This document shows positions 17,188 through 26,266 of a DNA stretch of 64,000 nucleotides, piece by piece (position 1 is the stretch's first letter; the number at the start of each line of letters is the position of its first letter). The stretch is from Streptomyces cinerochromogenes (GTDB lineage Bacteria; Actinomycetota; Actinomycetes; Streptomycetales; Streptomycetaceae). The DNA lies in NCBI RefSeq assembly GCF_014648635.1, contig NZ_BMRM01000009.1, positions 290,080 to 354,079 of the forward strand, in the 5' to 3' direction. A program made the translations under genes and the position numbers. A model generated the notes under the pieces. The model worked only from the letters and a program-made list of their open reading frames with translations. It did no database searches and was not told where the DNA came from.

Positions 17188-17730
17188 GTGACCGCAACCC
17201 TCATCTGGATCCTCGTCGCGCTCGTCGCCATCGGTGTGTACCTCAGCTGGACGGCCGGGCGGCTGGACCGGCTGCACGTGCGGATGGACGCCGCGCGGGC
17301 CGCGCTCGACGCGCAGCTGCTGCGGCGCGCCTCCGTGGCGCAGGAACTGGCGACCTCGGGCGTGCTGGACCCGGCCGCCTCGATCGTGCTGTACGAGGCC
17401 GCGCACGCGGCCCGGCAGGCCGAGGAGGAGCAGCGGGAGGTCGCCGAGAGCGAGCTGAGCCAGGCGCTGCGCGCGGTCTTCGAGGACCCGGCGCAGGTCG
17501 AGGCCGTACGCGAGGCCCCGGGCGGCGAGGAGGCGGCCCGTGAGCTGGCCGAGGCGGTCCGCCGGGTGCCGATGGCCCGCCGCTTCCACAACGACGCCGT
17601 GGGCGCGGCCCGCAGGCTCCGCGAGCACCGCAAGGTCCGCTGGTTCCGGCTGGCCGGCCACGCCCCCTTCCCGCTGGCCTTCGAGATGGACGACGAGCCG
17701 CCCACGGCGCTGGTCGAGAGGGTCTCCTGA
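17188..17730 (+). CDS. Small membrane-anchored coiled-coil protein (LemA-like)
   Basis: A 180-residue protein with one N-terminal membrane helix (about residues 3-21) followed by a long charged helical region; 'LDRLHVRMDAARAALDAQLLRRASVAQELA' spacing resembles the start of LemA-family helical bundles, which sit at the membrane with the bundle facing outside or inside. No enzyme motif. Starts at GTG 17188, straight after the tandem-repeat tract, so that tract would lie in its 5' untranslated or promoter region. Confidence 0.6.
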   Translation: MTATLIWILVALVAIGVYLSWTAGRLDRLHVRMDAARAALDAQLLRRASVAQELATSGVLDPAASIVLYEAAHAARQAEEEQREVAESELSQALRAVFEDPAQVEAVREAPGGEEAARELAEAVRRVPMARRFHNDAVGAARRLREHRKVRWFRLAGHAPFPLAFEMDDEPPTALVERVS

Positions 17731-17736
17731 ACGCAC

Positions 17737-17757
17737 GGTGGACCAAAAGGATCCACC
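17737..17757 (+). terminator. Short hairpin between the LemA-like gene and pdxS
   Basis: GGTGGACC (17737-17744), loop AAAA, GGATCCACC (17749-17757), one bulged base, six bases after the stop. It may be a weak terminator or an operator: the half-site TGGACCA (17739-17745) recurs inverted as TGGTCCA at 17785-17791, upstream of pdxS. Confidence 0.4.
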
Positions 17758-17844
17758 GGCTTTCCATTGGCCCTTGCTGTGGCCTGGTCCACTCGCGTTT
17801 CCTCAGCGGTGCAGAAACCCTCTTTCCCATCAGTGAGGTCACCC

Positions 17845-18750
17845 GTGTCCACCACCGAGAACCAGGCTCCCGAGACCGGTACCGCCCGCGTGAAGCGCGG
17901 CATGGCCGAGCAGCTCAAGGGCGGCGTGATCATGGACGTCGTCACGCCGGAGCAGGCGAAGATCGCCGAGGACGCGGGCGCCGTCGCCGTCATGGCCCTG
18001 GAGCGGGTCCCGGCCGACATCCGCAAGGACGGCGGCGTGGCCCGTATGTCCGACCCGGACATGATCGAGGGCATCATCGACGCCGTCTCGATCCCGGTCA
18101 TGGCCAAGTCCCGCATCGGCCACTTCGTCGAGGCCCAGGTCCTGCAGTCCCTCGGCGTCGACTACATCGACGAGTCCGAGGTGCTCACCCCGGCCGACGA
18201 GGTCAACCACTCCGACAAGTGGGCCTTCACCACCCCCTTCGTCTGCGGTGCGACCAACCTGGGCGAGGCCCTGCGCCGCATCGCCGAGGGCGCCGCGATG
18301 ATCCGCTCCAAGGGCGAGGCCGGCACCGGCAACGTCGTCGAGGCCGTCCGCCACCTGCGCCAGATCAAGAACGAGATCGCCAAGCTGCGCGGCTTCGACA
18401 ACCACGAGCTGTACGCCGCCGCCAAGGAGCTGCGCGCCCCGTACGAGCTGGTCAAGGAGGTCGCCGAGCTGGGCAAGCTGCCCGTCGTGCTGTTCTCCGC
18501 CGGTGGCGTGGCCACCCCGGCCGACGCCGCCCTGATGCGTCAGCTCGGCGCCGAGGGCGTCTTCGTCGGCTCCGGCATCTTCAAGTCCGGCGACCCCGCC
18601 AAGCGCGCCGCCGCCATCGTCAAGGCCACCACCTTCTACGACGACCCGAAGATCATCGCGGACGCGTCCCGCAACCTCGGCGAGGCCATGGTCGGCATCA
18701 ACTGCGACACCCTCCCCGAGACCGAGCGGTACGCCAACCGCGGCTGGTGA
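17845..18750 (+). CDS. pdxS: Pyridoxal 5'-phosphate synthase, synthase subunit PdxS
   Basis: A 301-residue (beta/alpha)8 enzyme that makes PLP from ribose 5-phosphate, glyceraldehyde 3-phosphate and ammonia supplied by PdxT. The family's most conserved segments are intact: 'RVKRGMAEQLKGGVIMDV', 'MALERVPADIR', the Schiff-base lysine in 'VMAKSRIGH', 'TPADE..H' and 'LFSAGGVATPADAALM'. The start is placed at GTG 17845, where a GTGAGGT stands just upstream; earlier in-frame starts add a non-conserved stretch. pdxT follows 22 bp later. Confidence 0.96.
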   Translation: MSTTENQAPETGTARVKRGMAEQLKGGVIMDVVTPEQAKIAEDAGAVAVMALERVPADIRKDGGVARMSDPDMIEGIIDAVSIPVMAKSRIGHFVEAQVLQSLGVDYIDESEVLTPADEVNHSDKWAFTTPFVCGATNLGEALRRIAEGAAMIRSKGEAGTGNVVEAVRHLRQIKNEIAKLRGFDNHELYAAAKELRAPYELVKEVAELGKLPVVLFSAGGVATPADAALMRQLGAEGVFVGSGIFKSGDPAKRAAAIVKATTFYDDPKIIADASRNLGEAMVGINCDTLPETERYANRGW

Positions 18751-18772
18751 CCCAGACAGGTAACGACATCCC

Positions 18773-19378
18773 ATGAACACTCCTGTCATAGGCGTCCTGG
18801 CCCTCCAGGGCGACGTACGGGAGCACCTCATCGCCCTGGCCGCGGCCGACGCCGTGGCCAGGCCGGTGCGGCGCCCCGAGGAACTCGCCGAGGTCGACGG
18901 TCTCGTCCTGCCCGGCGGCGAGTCCACCACCATCTCCAAGCTGGCCGTCCTGTTCGGCCTGATGGAGCCCCTCCGCGCGCGCGTGCGGGACGGCATGCCC
19001 GTCTACGGCACCTGCGCCGGCATGATCATGCTCGCCGACAAGATCCTCGACCCGCGCTCGGGCCAGGAGACCATCGGCGGCATCGACATGATCGTGCGCC
19101 GCAACGCCTTCGGCCGGCAGAACGAGTCGTTCGAGGCCGCGGTCGACGTGAGGGGCGTCCCGGGCGATCCTGTGGAGGGCGTCTTCATCCGCGCGCCCTG
19201 GGTGGAGTCCGTGGGCGCCGGGGCCGAGGTGCTCGCCGAGCACGACGGCCATATCGTCGCCGTACGCCAGGGCAACGCGCTCGCCACCTCGTTCCACCCG
19301 GAACTGACCGGCGACCACCGCGTGCACGCGCTCTTCGTCGACATGGTGCGGGCCACCCGGGCACCGGAGTCCTTGTAG
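18773..19378 (+). CDS. pdxT: Pyridoxal 5'-phosphate synthase, glutaminase subunit PdxT
   Basis: A 201-residue class I glutamine amidotransferase. It shows 'GVLALQGDVREH', the PGGEST oxyanion segment, the nucleophile Cys in 'GTCAGMI', and the His-Glu pair in 'FHPELTGD'. It releases ammonia from glutamine and passes it to PdxS through the 12+12 complex. Directly downstream of pdxS, presumably the same transcript. Confidence 0.97.
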   Translation: MNTPVIGVLALQGDVREHLIALAAADAVARPVRRPEELAEVDGLVLPGGESTTISKLAVLFGLMEPLRARVRDGMPVYGTCAGMIMLADKILDPRSGQETIGGIDMIVRRNAFGRQNESFEAAVDVRGVPGDPVEGVFIRAPWVESVGAGAEVLAEHDGHIVAVRQGNALATSFHPELTGDHRVHALFVDMVRATRAPESL

Positions 19379-19453
19379 GATCTCCGGGGGTCCCCCCGGC
19401 CTCTCGACCAGGGGGCGTTCGTACAGGATGGGTTACGCGAAGGAGACAGGCAG

Positions 19454-20206
19454 ATGTCCGGCCACTCTAAATGGGCCACGACGAAGCACAAGAAGGCCGT
19501 GATCGACGCCAAGCGCGGCAAGCTCTTCGCGAAGCTGATCAAGAACATCGAGGTCGCGGCCCGGATGGGTGGTGCCGACCCGGACGGCAACCCGACGCTG
19601 TACGACGCCATCCAGAAGGCGAAGAAGTCGTCGGTCCCGAACAAGAACATCGACTCCGCGGTCAAGCGCGGCGCGGGCCTCGAGGCCGGCGGCGCCGACT
19701 ACGAGACGATCATGTACGAGGGTTACGGCCCGAACGGTGTCGCGGTGCTCATCGAGTGCCTCACCGACAACCGCAACCGCGCCGCCTCCGAGGTCCGCGT
19801 CGCCATGACCCGCAACGGCGGCTCCATGGCCGACCCGGGCTCGGTGTCGTACCTGTTCAACCGCAAGGGCGTGGTGATCGTCCCCAAGGGCGAGCTGACC
19901 GAGGACGACGTGCTCGGCGCCGTCCTGGACGCCGGTGCCGAGGAGGTCAACGACCTCGGTGAGAACTTCGAGGTCCTCAGCGAGCCGACCGACCTCGTCG
20001 CCGTCCGCACCGCCCTGCAGGAGGCCGGCATCGACTACGAGTCGGCCGAGGCCAACTTCGTGCCGACCATGCAGGTCGAGCTGGACGAAGAGGGCGCCAA
20101 GAAGATCTTCAAGCTCATCGACGCGCTGGAGGACAGCGACGACGTGCAGAACGTCTTCGCCAACTTCGACGTGAGCGACGAGATCATGGAGAAGGTCGAC
20201 GCGTAA
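19454..20206 (+). CDS. YebC/PmpR family protein
   Basis: A 250-residue protein beginning MSGHSKWATTKHKKA, the hallmark of the family, with the 'DPDGNP.L..AI.KAK....P..NID.A.KRG' pattern. YebC-type proteins act either as DNA-binding regulators (often near ruvC) or, as shown more recently for some members, as ribosome-associated factors easing proline-rich translation; both remain open here. GAAGGAGACAGG precedes the ATG. Situated just before ruvCAB, the classic neighbourhood. Confidence 0.93.
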   Translation: MSGHSKWATTKHKKAVIDAKRGKLFAKLIKNIEVAARMGGADPDGNPTLYDAIQKAKKSSVPNKNIDSAVKRGAGLEAGGADYETIMYEGYGPNGVAVLIECLTDNRNRAASEVRVAMTRNGGSMADPGSVSYLFNRKGVVIVPKGELTEDDVLGAVLDAGAEEVNDLGENFEVLSEPTDLVAVRTALQEAGIDYESAEANFVPTMQVELDEEGAKKIFKLIDALEDSDDVQNVFANFDVSDEIMEKVDA

Positions 20207-20224
20207 CGCGCACGGCTGACCGAC

Positions 20225-20254
20225 CGGGCCGACGGGACACACCCCGTCGGCCCG
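20225..20254 (+). terminator. Hairpin terminator after the YebC gene
   Basis: CGGGCCGACGGG (20225-20236), loop ACACAC, CCCGTCGGCCCG (20243-20254), 12 bp perfect. It separates the YebC gene from ruvC, which therefore probably has its own promoter in 20255-20312. Confidence 0.8.
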
Positions 20255-20312
20255 TCGCGTTGTCAGTGGCACCCGATAGCCTGCACGAACAGGCCGTCGA
20301 AGGGAGGGGCGC

Positions 20313-20852
20313 GTGCGCGTACTGGGGGTGGACCCCGGCCTGACGCGGTGTGGTGTCGGCGTGGTCGAGGGAGTCGCGGGCCGCCCGCTCACCATGCTCG
20401 GCGTCGGTGTCGTACGGACCCCGGCGGACGCCGACCTCAGCCACCGGCTGCTCGCCGTGGAGCAGGGCATCGAGCAGTGGCTGGACGAACACCGGCCCGA
20501 GTTCGTCGCCGTGGAGCGCGTCTTCAGCCAGCACAACGTGCGCACGGTCATGGGCACCGCCCAGGCCAGCGCCGTCGCCATGCTGTGCGCCGCCCGGCGC
20601 GGCATCCCCGTCGCCCTGCACACCCCCAGCGAGGTCAAGGCCGCCGTCACCGGCAGCGGACGCGCCGACAAGGCGCAGGTGGGAGCCATGGTGACCCGCC
20701 TGCTCCGGCTCGCCGCCCCGCCGAAGCCGGCCGACGCCGCCGACGCCCTCGCGCTCGCCATCTGCCACATCTGGCGGGCCCCCGCCCAGAACCGACTCCA
20801 GCAGGCCGTCGCCCGGCAGGCTGTCCACGCAACGAAAGGCCGTACGGCATGA
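20313..20852 (+). CDS. ruvC: Holliday junction resolvase RuvC
   Basis: A 179-residue RNase H-fold endonuclease that cuts four-way DNA junctions. Catalytic acidic residues are visible in 'GVDPGLTRCG' (first Asp), 'VERVF' (Glu) and 'DAADALALAICH' (the last Asp pair). GTG start with AGGGAGG at 20301-20307. The TGA overlaps the ruvA start (ATGA). With ruvA and ruvB it forms the resolvasome operon. Confidence 0.97.
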   Translation: MRVLGVDPGLTRCGVGVVEGVAGRPLTMLGVGVVRTPADADLSHRLLAVEQGIEQWLDEHRPEFVAVERVFSQHNVRTVMGTAQASAVAMLCAARRGIPVALHTPSEVKAAVTGSGRADKAQVGAMVTRLLRLAAPPKPADAADALALAICHIWRAPAQNRLQQAVARQAVHATKGRTA

Positions 20853-21454
20853 TCGCCTTCGTCAGCGGCACGGTCGCCGCACTCGCCCCCGACGCAGCCG
20901 TCGTCGAGGTCGGCGGCGTCGGCATGGCCGTCCAGTGCACGCCGAACACGCTCTCGACCCTGCGCATCGGCCAGCCCGCCAAGCTGCACACCTCCCTCGT
21001 CGTCCGCGAGGACTCGCTCACCCTGTACGGCTTCGCGGACGACGACGAACGCCAGGTCTTCGAGCTGCTGCAGACCGCCAGCGGCGTCGGCCCGCGCCTG
21101 GCGCAGGCGATGCTCGCCGTGCACACCCCGGACGCGCTGCGCCGCGCGGTCGCCACCGGGGACGAGAAGGCCCTCACGGCCGTCCCCGGCATCGGCAAGA
21201 AGGGCGCCCAGAAGCTGCTGCTGGAGCTGAAGGACCGGCTCGGCGAGCCCGTCGGCGCCCCCGCCGTCGGAGCGCCCGTCAGCCAGGGCTGGCGCGACCA
21301 GCTGCACGCCGCCCTGATCGGCCTCGGCTACGCCACCCGCGAGGCCGACGAGGCGGTGACCGCCGTCGCACCCCAGGCCGAACAGGCGGGCGGCACCCCC
21401 CAGGTCGGGCAGCTGCTCAAGGCGGCCCTGCAGACCCTGAACCGAGCCCGCTGA
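20849..21454 (+). CDS. ruvA: Holliday junction DNA helicase subunit RuvA
   Basis: A 201-residue junction-binding protein: N-terminal OB fold ('MIAFVSGTVAAL', 'GVGMAVQCT', 'LYGF'), two helix-hairpin-helix motifs ('SGVGPRLAQAML', 'PGIGKKGAQKLLLELKDR'), and the C-terminal UBA-like domain III ('LIGLGYATREADEAV') that contacts RuvB. Four-base overlap with ruvC. Confidence 0.97.
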   Translation: MIAFVSGTVAALAPDAAVVEVGGVGMAVQCTPNTLSTLRIGQPAKLHTSLVVREDSLTLYGFADDDERQVFELLQTASGVGPRLAQAMLAVHTPDALRRAVATGDEKALTAVPGIGKKGAQKLLLELKDRLGEPVGAPAVGAPVSQGWRDQLHAALIGLGYATREADEAVTAVAPQAEQAGGTPQVGQLLKAALQTLNRAR

Positions 21455-21479
21455 CCTGCGCCACCGCTAGGAGATCTTC

Positions 21480-22550
21480 GTGAACTGGGACGACCCGACC
21501 GACGCCCCCGCCGCCGAGCGGCTGGTGGACTCCGCCGCCGACCGGGAGGACCAGGCCGTCGAGGCCGCCCTGCGCCCCAAGGACCTCGGAGAGTTCATCG
21601 GCCAGGAAAAGGTCCGCGAACAGCTCGACCTCGTCCTGCGCGCCGCACGCGCGCGCGGCGCCACCGCCGACCACGTGCTGCTCTCCGGCGCGCCCGGCCT
21701 CGGCAAGACCACCCTTTCGATGATCATCGCCGCCGAGATGGGCGCCCCCATCCGCATCACCTCCGGCCCCGCCATCCAGCACGCCGGCGACCTCGCCGCG
21801 ATCCTCTCCTCCCTCCAGGAGGGCGAGGTCCTCTTCCTCGACGAGATCCACCGCATGTCCCGGCCCGCCGAGGAGATGCTGTACATGGCGATGGAGGACT
21901 TCCGCGTCGACGTCATCGTCGGCAAGGGCCCCGGCGCCACCGCGATCCCGTTGGAGCTGCCGCCGTTCACCCTGGTCGGCGCCACCACGCGCGCGGGCCT
22001 GCTGCCGCCGCCGCTGCGCGACCGCTTCGGCTTCACCGCGCACATGGAGTTCTACGAGCCGCACGAGCTGGAGCGGGTCGTCCACCGCTCGGCGCACCTG
22101 CTGGACGTCGGGATCGAGCCGGACGGCGCCGCCGAGATCGCCGGCCGTTCCCGGGGCACGCCCCGCATCGCCAACCGCCTGCTGCGCCGGGTCCGCGACT
22201 ACGCGCAGGTCAAGGCCGACGGGCTGATCACCCGCGACATCGCGGCCGCCGCCCTCGCGGTGTACGAGGTCGACGCGCGCGGCCTCGACCGGCTCGACCG
22301 CGCGGTCCTCCAGGCCCTGCTGAAGCTGTTCGGCGGCGGACCGGTCGGCCTGTCCACCCTCGCCGTCGCGGTGGGGGAGGAGCGGGAGACCGTCGAGGAG
22401 GTCGCCGAGCCCTTCCTGGTCCGCGAGGGTCTGCTCGCCCGCACCCCGCGCGGCCGGGTCGCCACCCCCGCCGCATGGGCGCATCTCGGCCTCACCCCAC
22501 CGGGCTCGCACGCCGCGGGAAACGGACAACAGGACCTCTTCGGGGCGTGA
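21480..22550 (+). CDS. ruvB: Holliday junction branch migration ATPase RuvB
   Basis: A 356-residue AAA+ motor. Walker A 'GAPGLGKTTL', Walker B 'LFLDEIHR', sensor 1 'VGATTR', arginine finger region 'LRDRFG', and the C-terminal winged helix ('ALLKLFGGGPVGLSTLAVAVGEE'). GTG start with AGGAG at 21469-21473. It drives branch migration as two hexamers around RuvA. Confidence 0.97.
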   Translation: MNWDDPTDAPAAERLVDSAADREDQAVEAALRPKDLGEFIGQEKVREQLDLVLRAARARGATADHVLLSGAPGLGKTTLSMIIAAEMGAPIRITSGPAIQHAGDLAAILSSLQEGEVLFLDEIHRMSRPAEEMLYMAMEDFRVDVIVGKGPGATAIPLELPPFTLVGATTRAGLLPPPLRDRFGFTAHMEFYEPHELERVVHRSAHLLDVGIEPDGAAEIAGRSRGTPRIANRLLRRVRDYAQVKADGLITRDIAAAALAVYEVDARGLDRLDRAVLQALLKLFGGGPVGLSTLAVAVGEERETVEEVAEPFLVREGLLARTPRGRVATPAAWAHLGLTPPGSHAAGNGQQDLFGA

Positions 22551-22608
22551 CGGCAGTCGCCCGGCGAGGGCGATGGCACGGGCAGGAACCCAGGTGCCAT
22601 GCTGAGCG

Positions 22609-22638
22609 TTGTTCCATGAGAGCGGACTCGCTTAGACT
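22609..22638 (+). promoter_or_regulatory. Putative yajC-secDF promoter
   Basis: TTGTTC (22609-22614), 18-bp spacer, TAGACT (22633-22638) in the 178-bp gap after ruvB, about 90 bp before the yajC GTG. Fits a housekeeping sigma factor promoter. Confidence 0.5.
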
Positions 22639-22728
22639 CCGCCGATGCCGCCCTTGCGGGCGGCGCCGACCACACCCCCATCCAACTGGCCGCTCACCCG
22701 CGCGGTCGCGCGAAGGAAATTCCGTCCC

Positions 22729-23226
22729 GTGAATGCCTATACCCTTCTCCCGTTCATCGTGCTCATCGCGGCGATGTTCCTGATGACGCGTTCGGCCAAG
22801 AAGAAGCAGCAGCAGGCCGCCCAGATGCGGAACGAGATGCAGCCCGGCTCCGGTGTCCGCACGATCGGGGGTATGTACGCGACGGTCAAGGAGGTCAACG
22901 AGGACACGGTCCTCCTCGACGCCGGACCGGGCGTCGACCTCCTCTTCGCCAAGAACGCCATCGGCGCCGTCCTGTCCGACGACGAGTACAACCGCATCGT
23001 CCACGGCATCGAGCACGACCTGAAGTCCGACGCCGACCTCGTCCCGGACGACGCCTCCTCCCTCACCGAGACCGACGAGACCGACGGATCCGCTGCCGCC
23101 GCCTCCGACGACAAGATCGACCTCGGTAAGAAGGACGCCGCCGAGGACGCCGACGCGGCCGGTGCCGCCGAGGCGAAGGCGGAGGACGAGCCGAAGAAGA
23201 CCGACGGCGACTCCGACGCGAAGTAG
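22729..23226 (+). CDS. yajC: Preprotein translocase subunit YajC
   Basis: A 165-residue single-pass membrane protein: hydrophobic helix at about residues 5-20, then the basic 'TRSAKKKQQQ..QMRNEMQPGSGVRTIGGMYATV' cytosolic core typical of YajC. The last 60 residues are a highly charged, Asp/Glu/Ala/Lys low-complexity tail that is longer than in E. coli YajC but usual in streptomycetes. GTG start with GAAGGAAA nine bases upstream. First gene of yajC-secD-secF. Confidence 0.92.
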   Translation: MNAYTLLPFIVLIAAMFLMTRSAKKKQQQAAQMRNEMQPGSGVRTIGGMYATVKEVNEDTVLLDAGPGVDLLFAKNAIGAVLSDDEYNRIVHGIEHDLKSDADLVPDDASSLTETDETDGSAAAASDDKIDLGKKDAAEDADAAGAAEAKAEDEPKKTDGDSDAK

Positions 23227-23368
23227 TCACGCCCCGGGAGGCGCGGCGGCGGCATGATGGCGCCCCGCGCATCCCGGGCGCGTCTGTTTCCCGCACGGGA
23301 GCCCGATTCCATGTCATGGCCGACCGCGCCGACCGGGCGCGGGGCGGCCCGAGAGGGAGTACGAGAAG

Positions 23369-25153
23369 GTGGCAGCACCCAAGAGGGGCCGAACCGCGAG
23401 TGCCCAGAGCAAGCCAGGGCGCTCGCTGGCCCTCATCCTGATCGCCATCGTGGCGCTCACCGGAGGGATGTTCCTCTCCGGGCACACGACCCCGCGTCTC
23501 GGCATCGACCTCGCCGGTGGCACGAGCATCACGCTGAAGGCGAAGGCCGACCAGGGGTCCGCGATCAACAAGGCCAACATGGACACCGCGGTCGACATCA
23601 TGAACCGCCGTGTCAACGGCCTGGGCGTCTCCGAGGCGGAGGTGCAGACCCAGGGGAACGACAACATCATCGTCAACATCCCCAAGGGCACCAACTCCAA
23701 GGAGGCCCAGCAGCAGGTCGGCACCACCGCGAAGCTGTACTTCCGGCCGGTTCTGGCCACCGAGCCCAGCGGGACGGCCGCACAGAGCCCCTCGCCGAGC
23801 GCCTCCTCCAGCGGCAGCTCCTCGCCGAAGCCGAGCGGCAGCCCCTCCTCGACCGCCTCCTCCGGCCAGAAGGCGACCTCGCCCGGCTCCGCGTCCCCCA
23901 CGGCCACGGCCACCTCCCAGGGCCGCGCCGTCAGCGACGCGCTGAAGGCCGACTCGACCCCCTCGCCGTCCGCCTCCTCCAGCGGCAAGCCGTCGGCCAC
24001 CCCGTCGGCCTCGCCCTCCGGCGGCTCCGCCGCGAACTCCAAGCTCCAGGCCCAGTACGCCGCCCTGAACTGCGCCAAGGCCACCGACCGCGCCAAGGCC
24101 GGCAAGAACGCCAAGCCCGGTGACACCACCGTGGCCTGCGGCGAGATCGACGGCAACTGGTACAAGTACCTGCTCGGCCCGGCCGCCGTGGACGGCACCG
24201 AGGTGAAGAAGGCCCAGGCCGTCTTCAACACCCAGAGCGCCGCGGGCTGGCAGGTCCAGATGACCTTCACCGGCAGCGGCGCCAAGAAGTTCGCCGACAT
24301 CACCGGCCAGCTGGCCCAGAAGCCGGACCCGCAGAACGAGTTCGGCATCGTCCTCGACGGCGACGTCGTCTCCAGCCCGGTCGTGCACGAGGCCATCACC
24401 GGCGGCCAGGCGGAGATCTCCGGCAGCTTCAAGCAGGAGGAGGCCCAGAGCCTCGCCAACATGCTGTCGTACGGCGCCCTGCCGCTGTCCTTCCAGGAGC
24501 AGTCGGTCACCACCGTGACGGCCGCGCTCGGCGGTGAGCAGCTGCACGCCGGTCTGCTGGCCGGCGCGATCGGCCTCGCCCTCGTCGTGATCTACCTGGT
24601 GGTCTACTACCGCGGCCTGTCGATCGTCGCGATGGCCTCCCTGCTGGTCTCCGCGATCCTCACCTACGTGATCATGTCGCTGCTCGGCCCGGCCATCCAC
24701 TTCGCGCTGAACCTGCCGGCCGTCTGCGGTGCCATCGTCGCCATCGGCATCACCGCCGACTCGTTCATCGTGTACTTCGAACGCATCCGGGACGAGATCC
24801 GCGAGGGCCGCTCGCTGCGCCCCGCCGTGGAGCGGGCCTGGCCGCGCGCCCGGCGCACCATCCTGGTCTCCGACTTCGTGTCGTTCCTCGCCGCCGCGGT
24901 CCTGTTCATCGTGACCGTCGGCAAGGTCCAGGGCTTCGCGTTCACGCTCGGCCTGACCACCCTGCTTGACGTCGTCGTGGTCTTCTTCTTCACCAAGCCG
25001 CTGATGACGCTCCTGGCCCGCCGGAAGTTCTTCGCGAACGGCCACAAGTGGTCCGGTCTCGACCCGAAGAGCCTCGGTGCCAAGCCGCCGCTGCGCCGTA
25101 CCCGCCGTCCCGCCGGTCCTGCCGCCGGCTCTGTCGACCCGAAGGAGGCCTGA
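23369..25153 (+). CDS. secD: Protein translocase subunit SecD
   Basis: A 594-residue RND-type membrane protein that uses the proton-motive force to pull secreted proteins out of SecYEG. First membrane helix at about 20-38, 'LGIDLAGGTSITL' motif, a large extracytoplasmic domain, then five membrane helices from about residue 390 with 'FERIRDE' after TM5-like region. About residues 132-224 are a Ser/Pro/Ala-rich low-complexity insert in the extracytoplasmic domain, with PSPSASSSG present twice. GTG start. SecF follows after 3 bases. Confidence 0.95.
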   Translation: MAAPKRGRTASAQSKPGRSLALILIAIVALTGGMFLSGHTTPRLGIDLAGGTSITLKAKADQGSAINKANMDTAVDIMNRRVNGLGVSEAEVQTQGNDNIIVNIPKGTNSKEAQQQVGTTAKLYFRPVLATEPSGTAAQSPSPSASSSGSSSPKPSGSPSSTASSGQKATSPGSASPTATATSQGRAVSDALKADSTPSPSASSSGKPSATPSASPSGGSAANSKLQAQYAALNCAKATDRAKAGKNAKPGDTTVACGEIDGNWYKYLLGPAAVDGTEVKKAQAVFNTQSAAGWQVQMTFTGSGAKKFADITGQLAQKPDPQNEFGIVLDGDVVSSPVVHEAITGGQAEISGSFKQEEAQSLANMLSYGALPLSFQEQSVTTVTAALGGEQLHAGLLAGAIGLALVVIYLVVYYRGLSIVAMASLLVSAILTYVIMSLLGPAIHFALNLPAVCGAIVAIGITADSFIVYFERIRDEIREGRSLRPAVERAWPRARRTILVSDFVSFLAAAVLFIVTVGKVQGFAFTLGLTTLLDVVVVFFFTKPLMTLLARRKFFANGHKWSGLDPKSLGAKPPLRRTRRPAGPAAGSVDPKEA

Positions 25154-25156
25154 GCG

Positions 25157-26266
25157 ATGTCGAAACTCGGCAACCTCGGCGCTCGACTGCACCGCGGCGA
25201 GATCTCGTACGACTTCGTCGGCAAGCGCAAGATCTGGTACGGCGTCTCGATCCTGATCACCATCACGGCCATCGTCGGCCTGGCGGTGCGCGGCCTGAAC
25301 ATGGGCATCGAGTTCCAGGGCGGCGCGGTCTTCACCACGCCGACCAAGATGAGCACCTCGGTGGCCAAGGCCGAGGAGTACGCCAACGACGCCTCGGGCC
25401 ACCAGGCGGTCGTGCAGAAGCTCGGCAACGGCAGCCTGCGCATCCAGATCGCGGGCATCGACACCGGCCAGTCCGACAGGATCAAGCAGGAGCTGGCCAA
25501 GGACCTGAACCTCGACCCCGAGAAGCTCGCCGCCGACCTGGTCGGACCGAGCTGGGGCGAGCAGATCGCCAACAAGGCCTGGGAGGGCCTGGCGATCTTC
25601 ATGGTCCTCGTCGTGATCTACCTGGCGATCGCGTTCGAGTGGCGCATGGCCATCGCGGCGCTGGTCGCGCTGATCCACGACATCACCATCACGACCGGTA
25701 TCTACGCACTGGTCGGCTTCGAGGTCACGCCCGGCACGGTCATCGGTCTGCTGACCATCCTCGGTTACTCGCTCTACGACACGGTCGTCGTCTTCGACAG
25801 CCTCAAGGAGCAGACGAAGGACATCACCAAGCAGACCAGGTGGACGTACAGCGACATCGCGAACCGCTCCATCAACGGCACCCTGGTCCGCTCCATCAAC
25901 ACCACGGTCGTCGCCCTGCTGCCGGTCGCCGGTCTGCTCTTCATCGGCGGCGGCTTCCTCGGCGCGGGCACGCTCAACGACATCTCCCTGTCGCTGTTCG
26001 TCGGCCTCGCGGCCGGTGCCTACTCGTCGATCTTCATCGCCACGCCGCTCGTCGCCGACCTCAAGGAGCGCGAGCCGGCGATGAAGGCCCTCACCAAGCG
26101 GGTCCTGGCCAAGCGCGCCCAGGCCGGTTCGGACGAGGAGGTCGTGGAGGCCCGCACCGCCGGTGCCGACGCCGACGACGACGCCGCGCCCGCCGTGGTG
26201 GGCCCGCGCAACCAGCCCTCCTCCCGTGGCCGTGGCCGCGGCCGTCCCTCGGGGAAGCGCCGATGA
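25157..26266 (+). CDS. secF: Protein translocase subunit SecF
   Basis: A 369-residue partner of SecD with six membrane helices, the 'GIEFQGGAVF' motif corresponding to the D1 segment, and 'SLYDTVVVFDSLKE' in the fourth helix region. AAGGAGG (25142-25148) lies within the end of secD. The C-terminus is a charged tail ending in an Arg/Gly-rich segment. Its stop overlaps the apt start (ATGA). Confidence 0.95.
   Translation: MSKLGNLGARLHRGEISYDFVGKRKIWYGVSILITITAIVGLAVRGLNMGIEFQGGAVFTTPTKMSTSVAKAEEYANDASGHQAVVQKLGNGSLRIQIAGIDTGQSDRIKQELAKDLNLDPEKLAADLVGPSWGEQIANKAWEGLAIFMVLVVIYLAIAFEWRMAIAALVALIHDITITTGIYALVGFEVTPGTVIGLLTILGYSLYDTVVVFDSLKEQTKDITKQTRWTYSDIANRSINGTLVRSINTTVVALLPVAGLLFIGGGFLGAGTLNDISLSLFVGLAAGAYSSIFIATPLVADLKEREPAMKALTKRVLAKRAQAGSDEEVVEARTAGADADDDAAPAVVGPRNQPSSRGRGRGRPSGKRR

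Noticed and set aside
16757..17197. Open frame on the minus strand through the tandem repeat tract, giving a Pro/Gly/Thr-rich peptide
   Set aside because: The repeat period drifts (32-37 bp), so the frame shifts between units; it also overlaps the end of pimA. The hairpin structure explains the repeats better.
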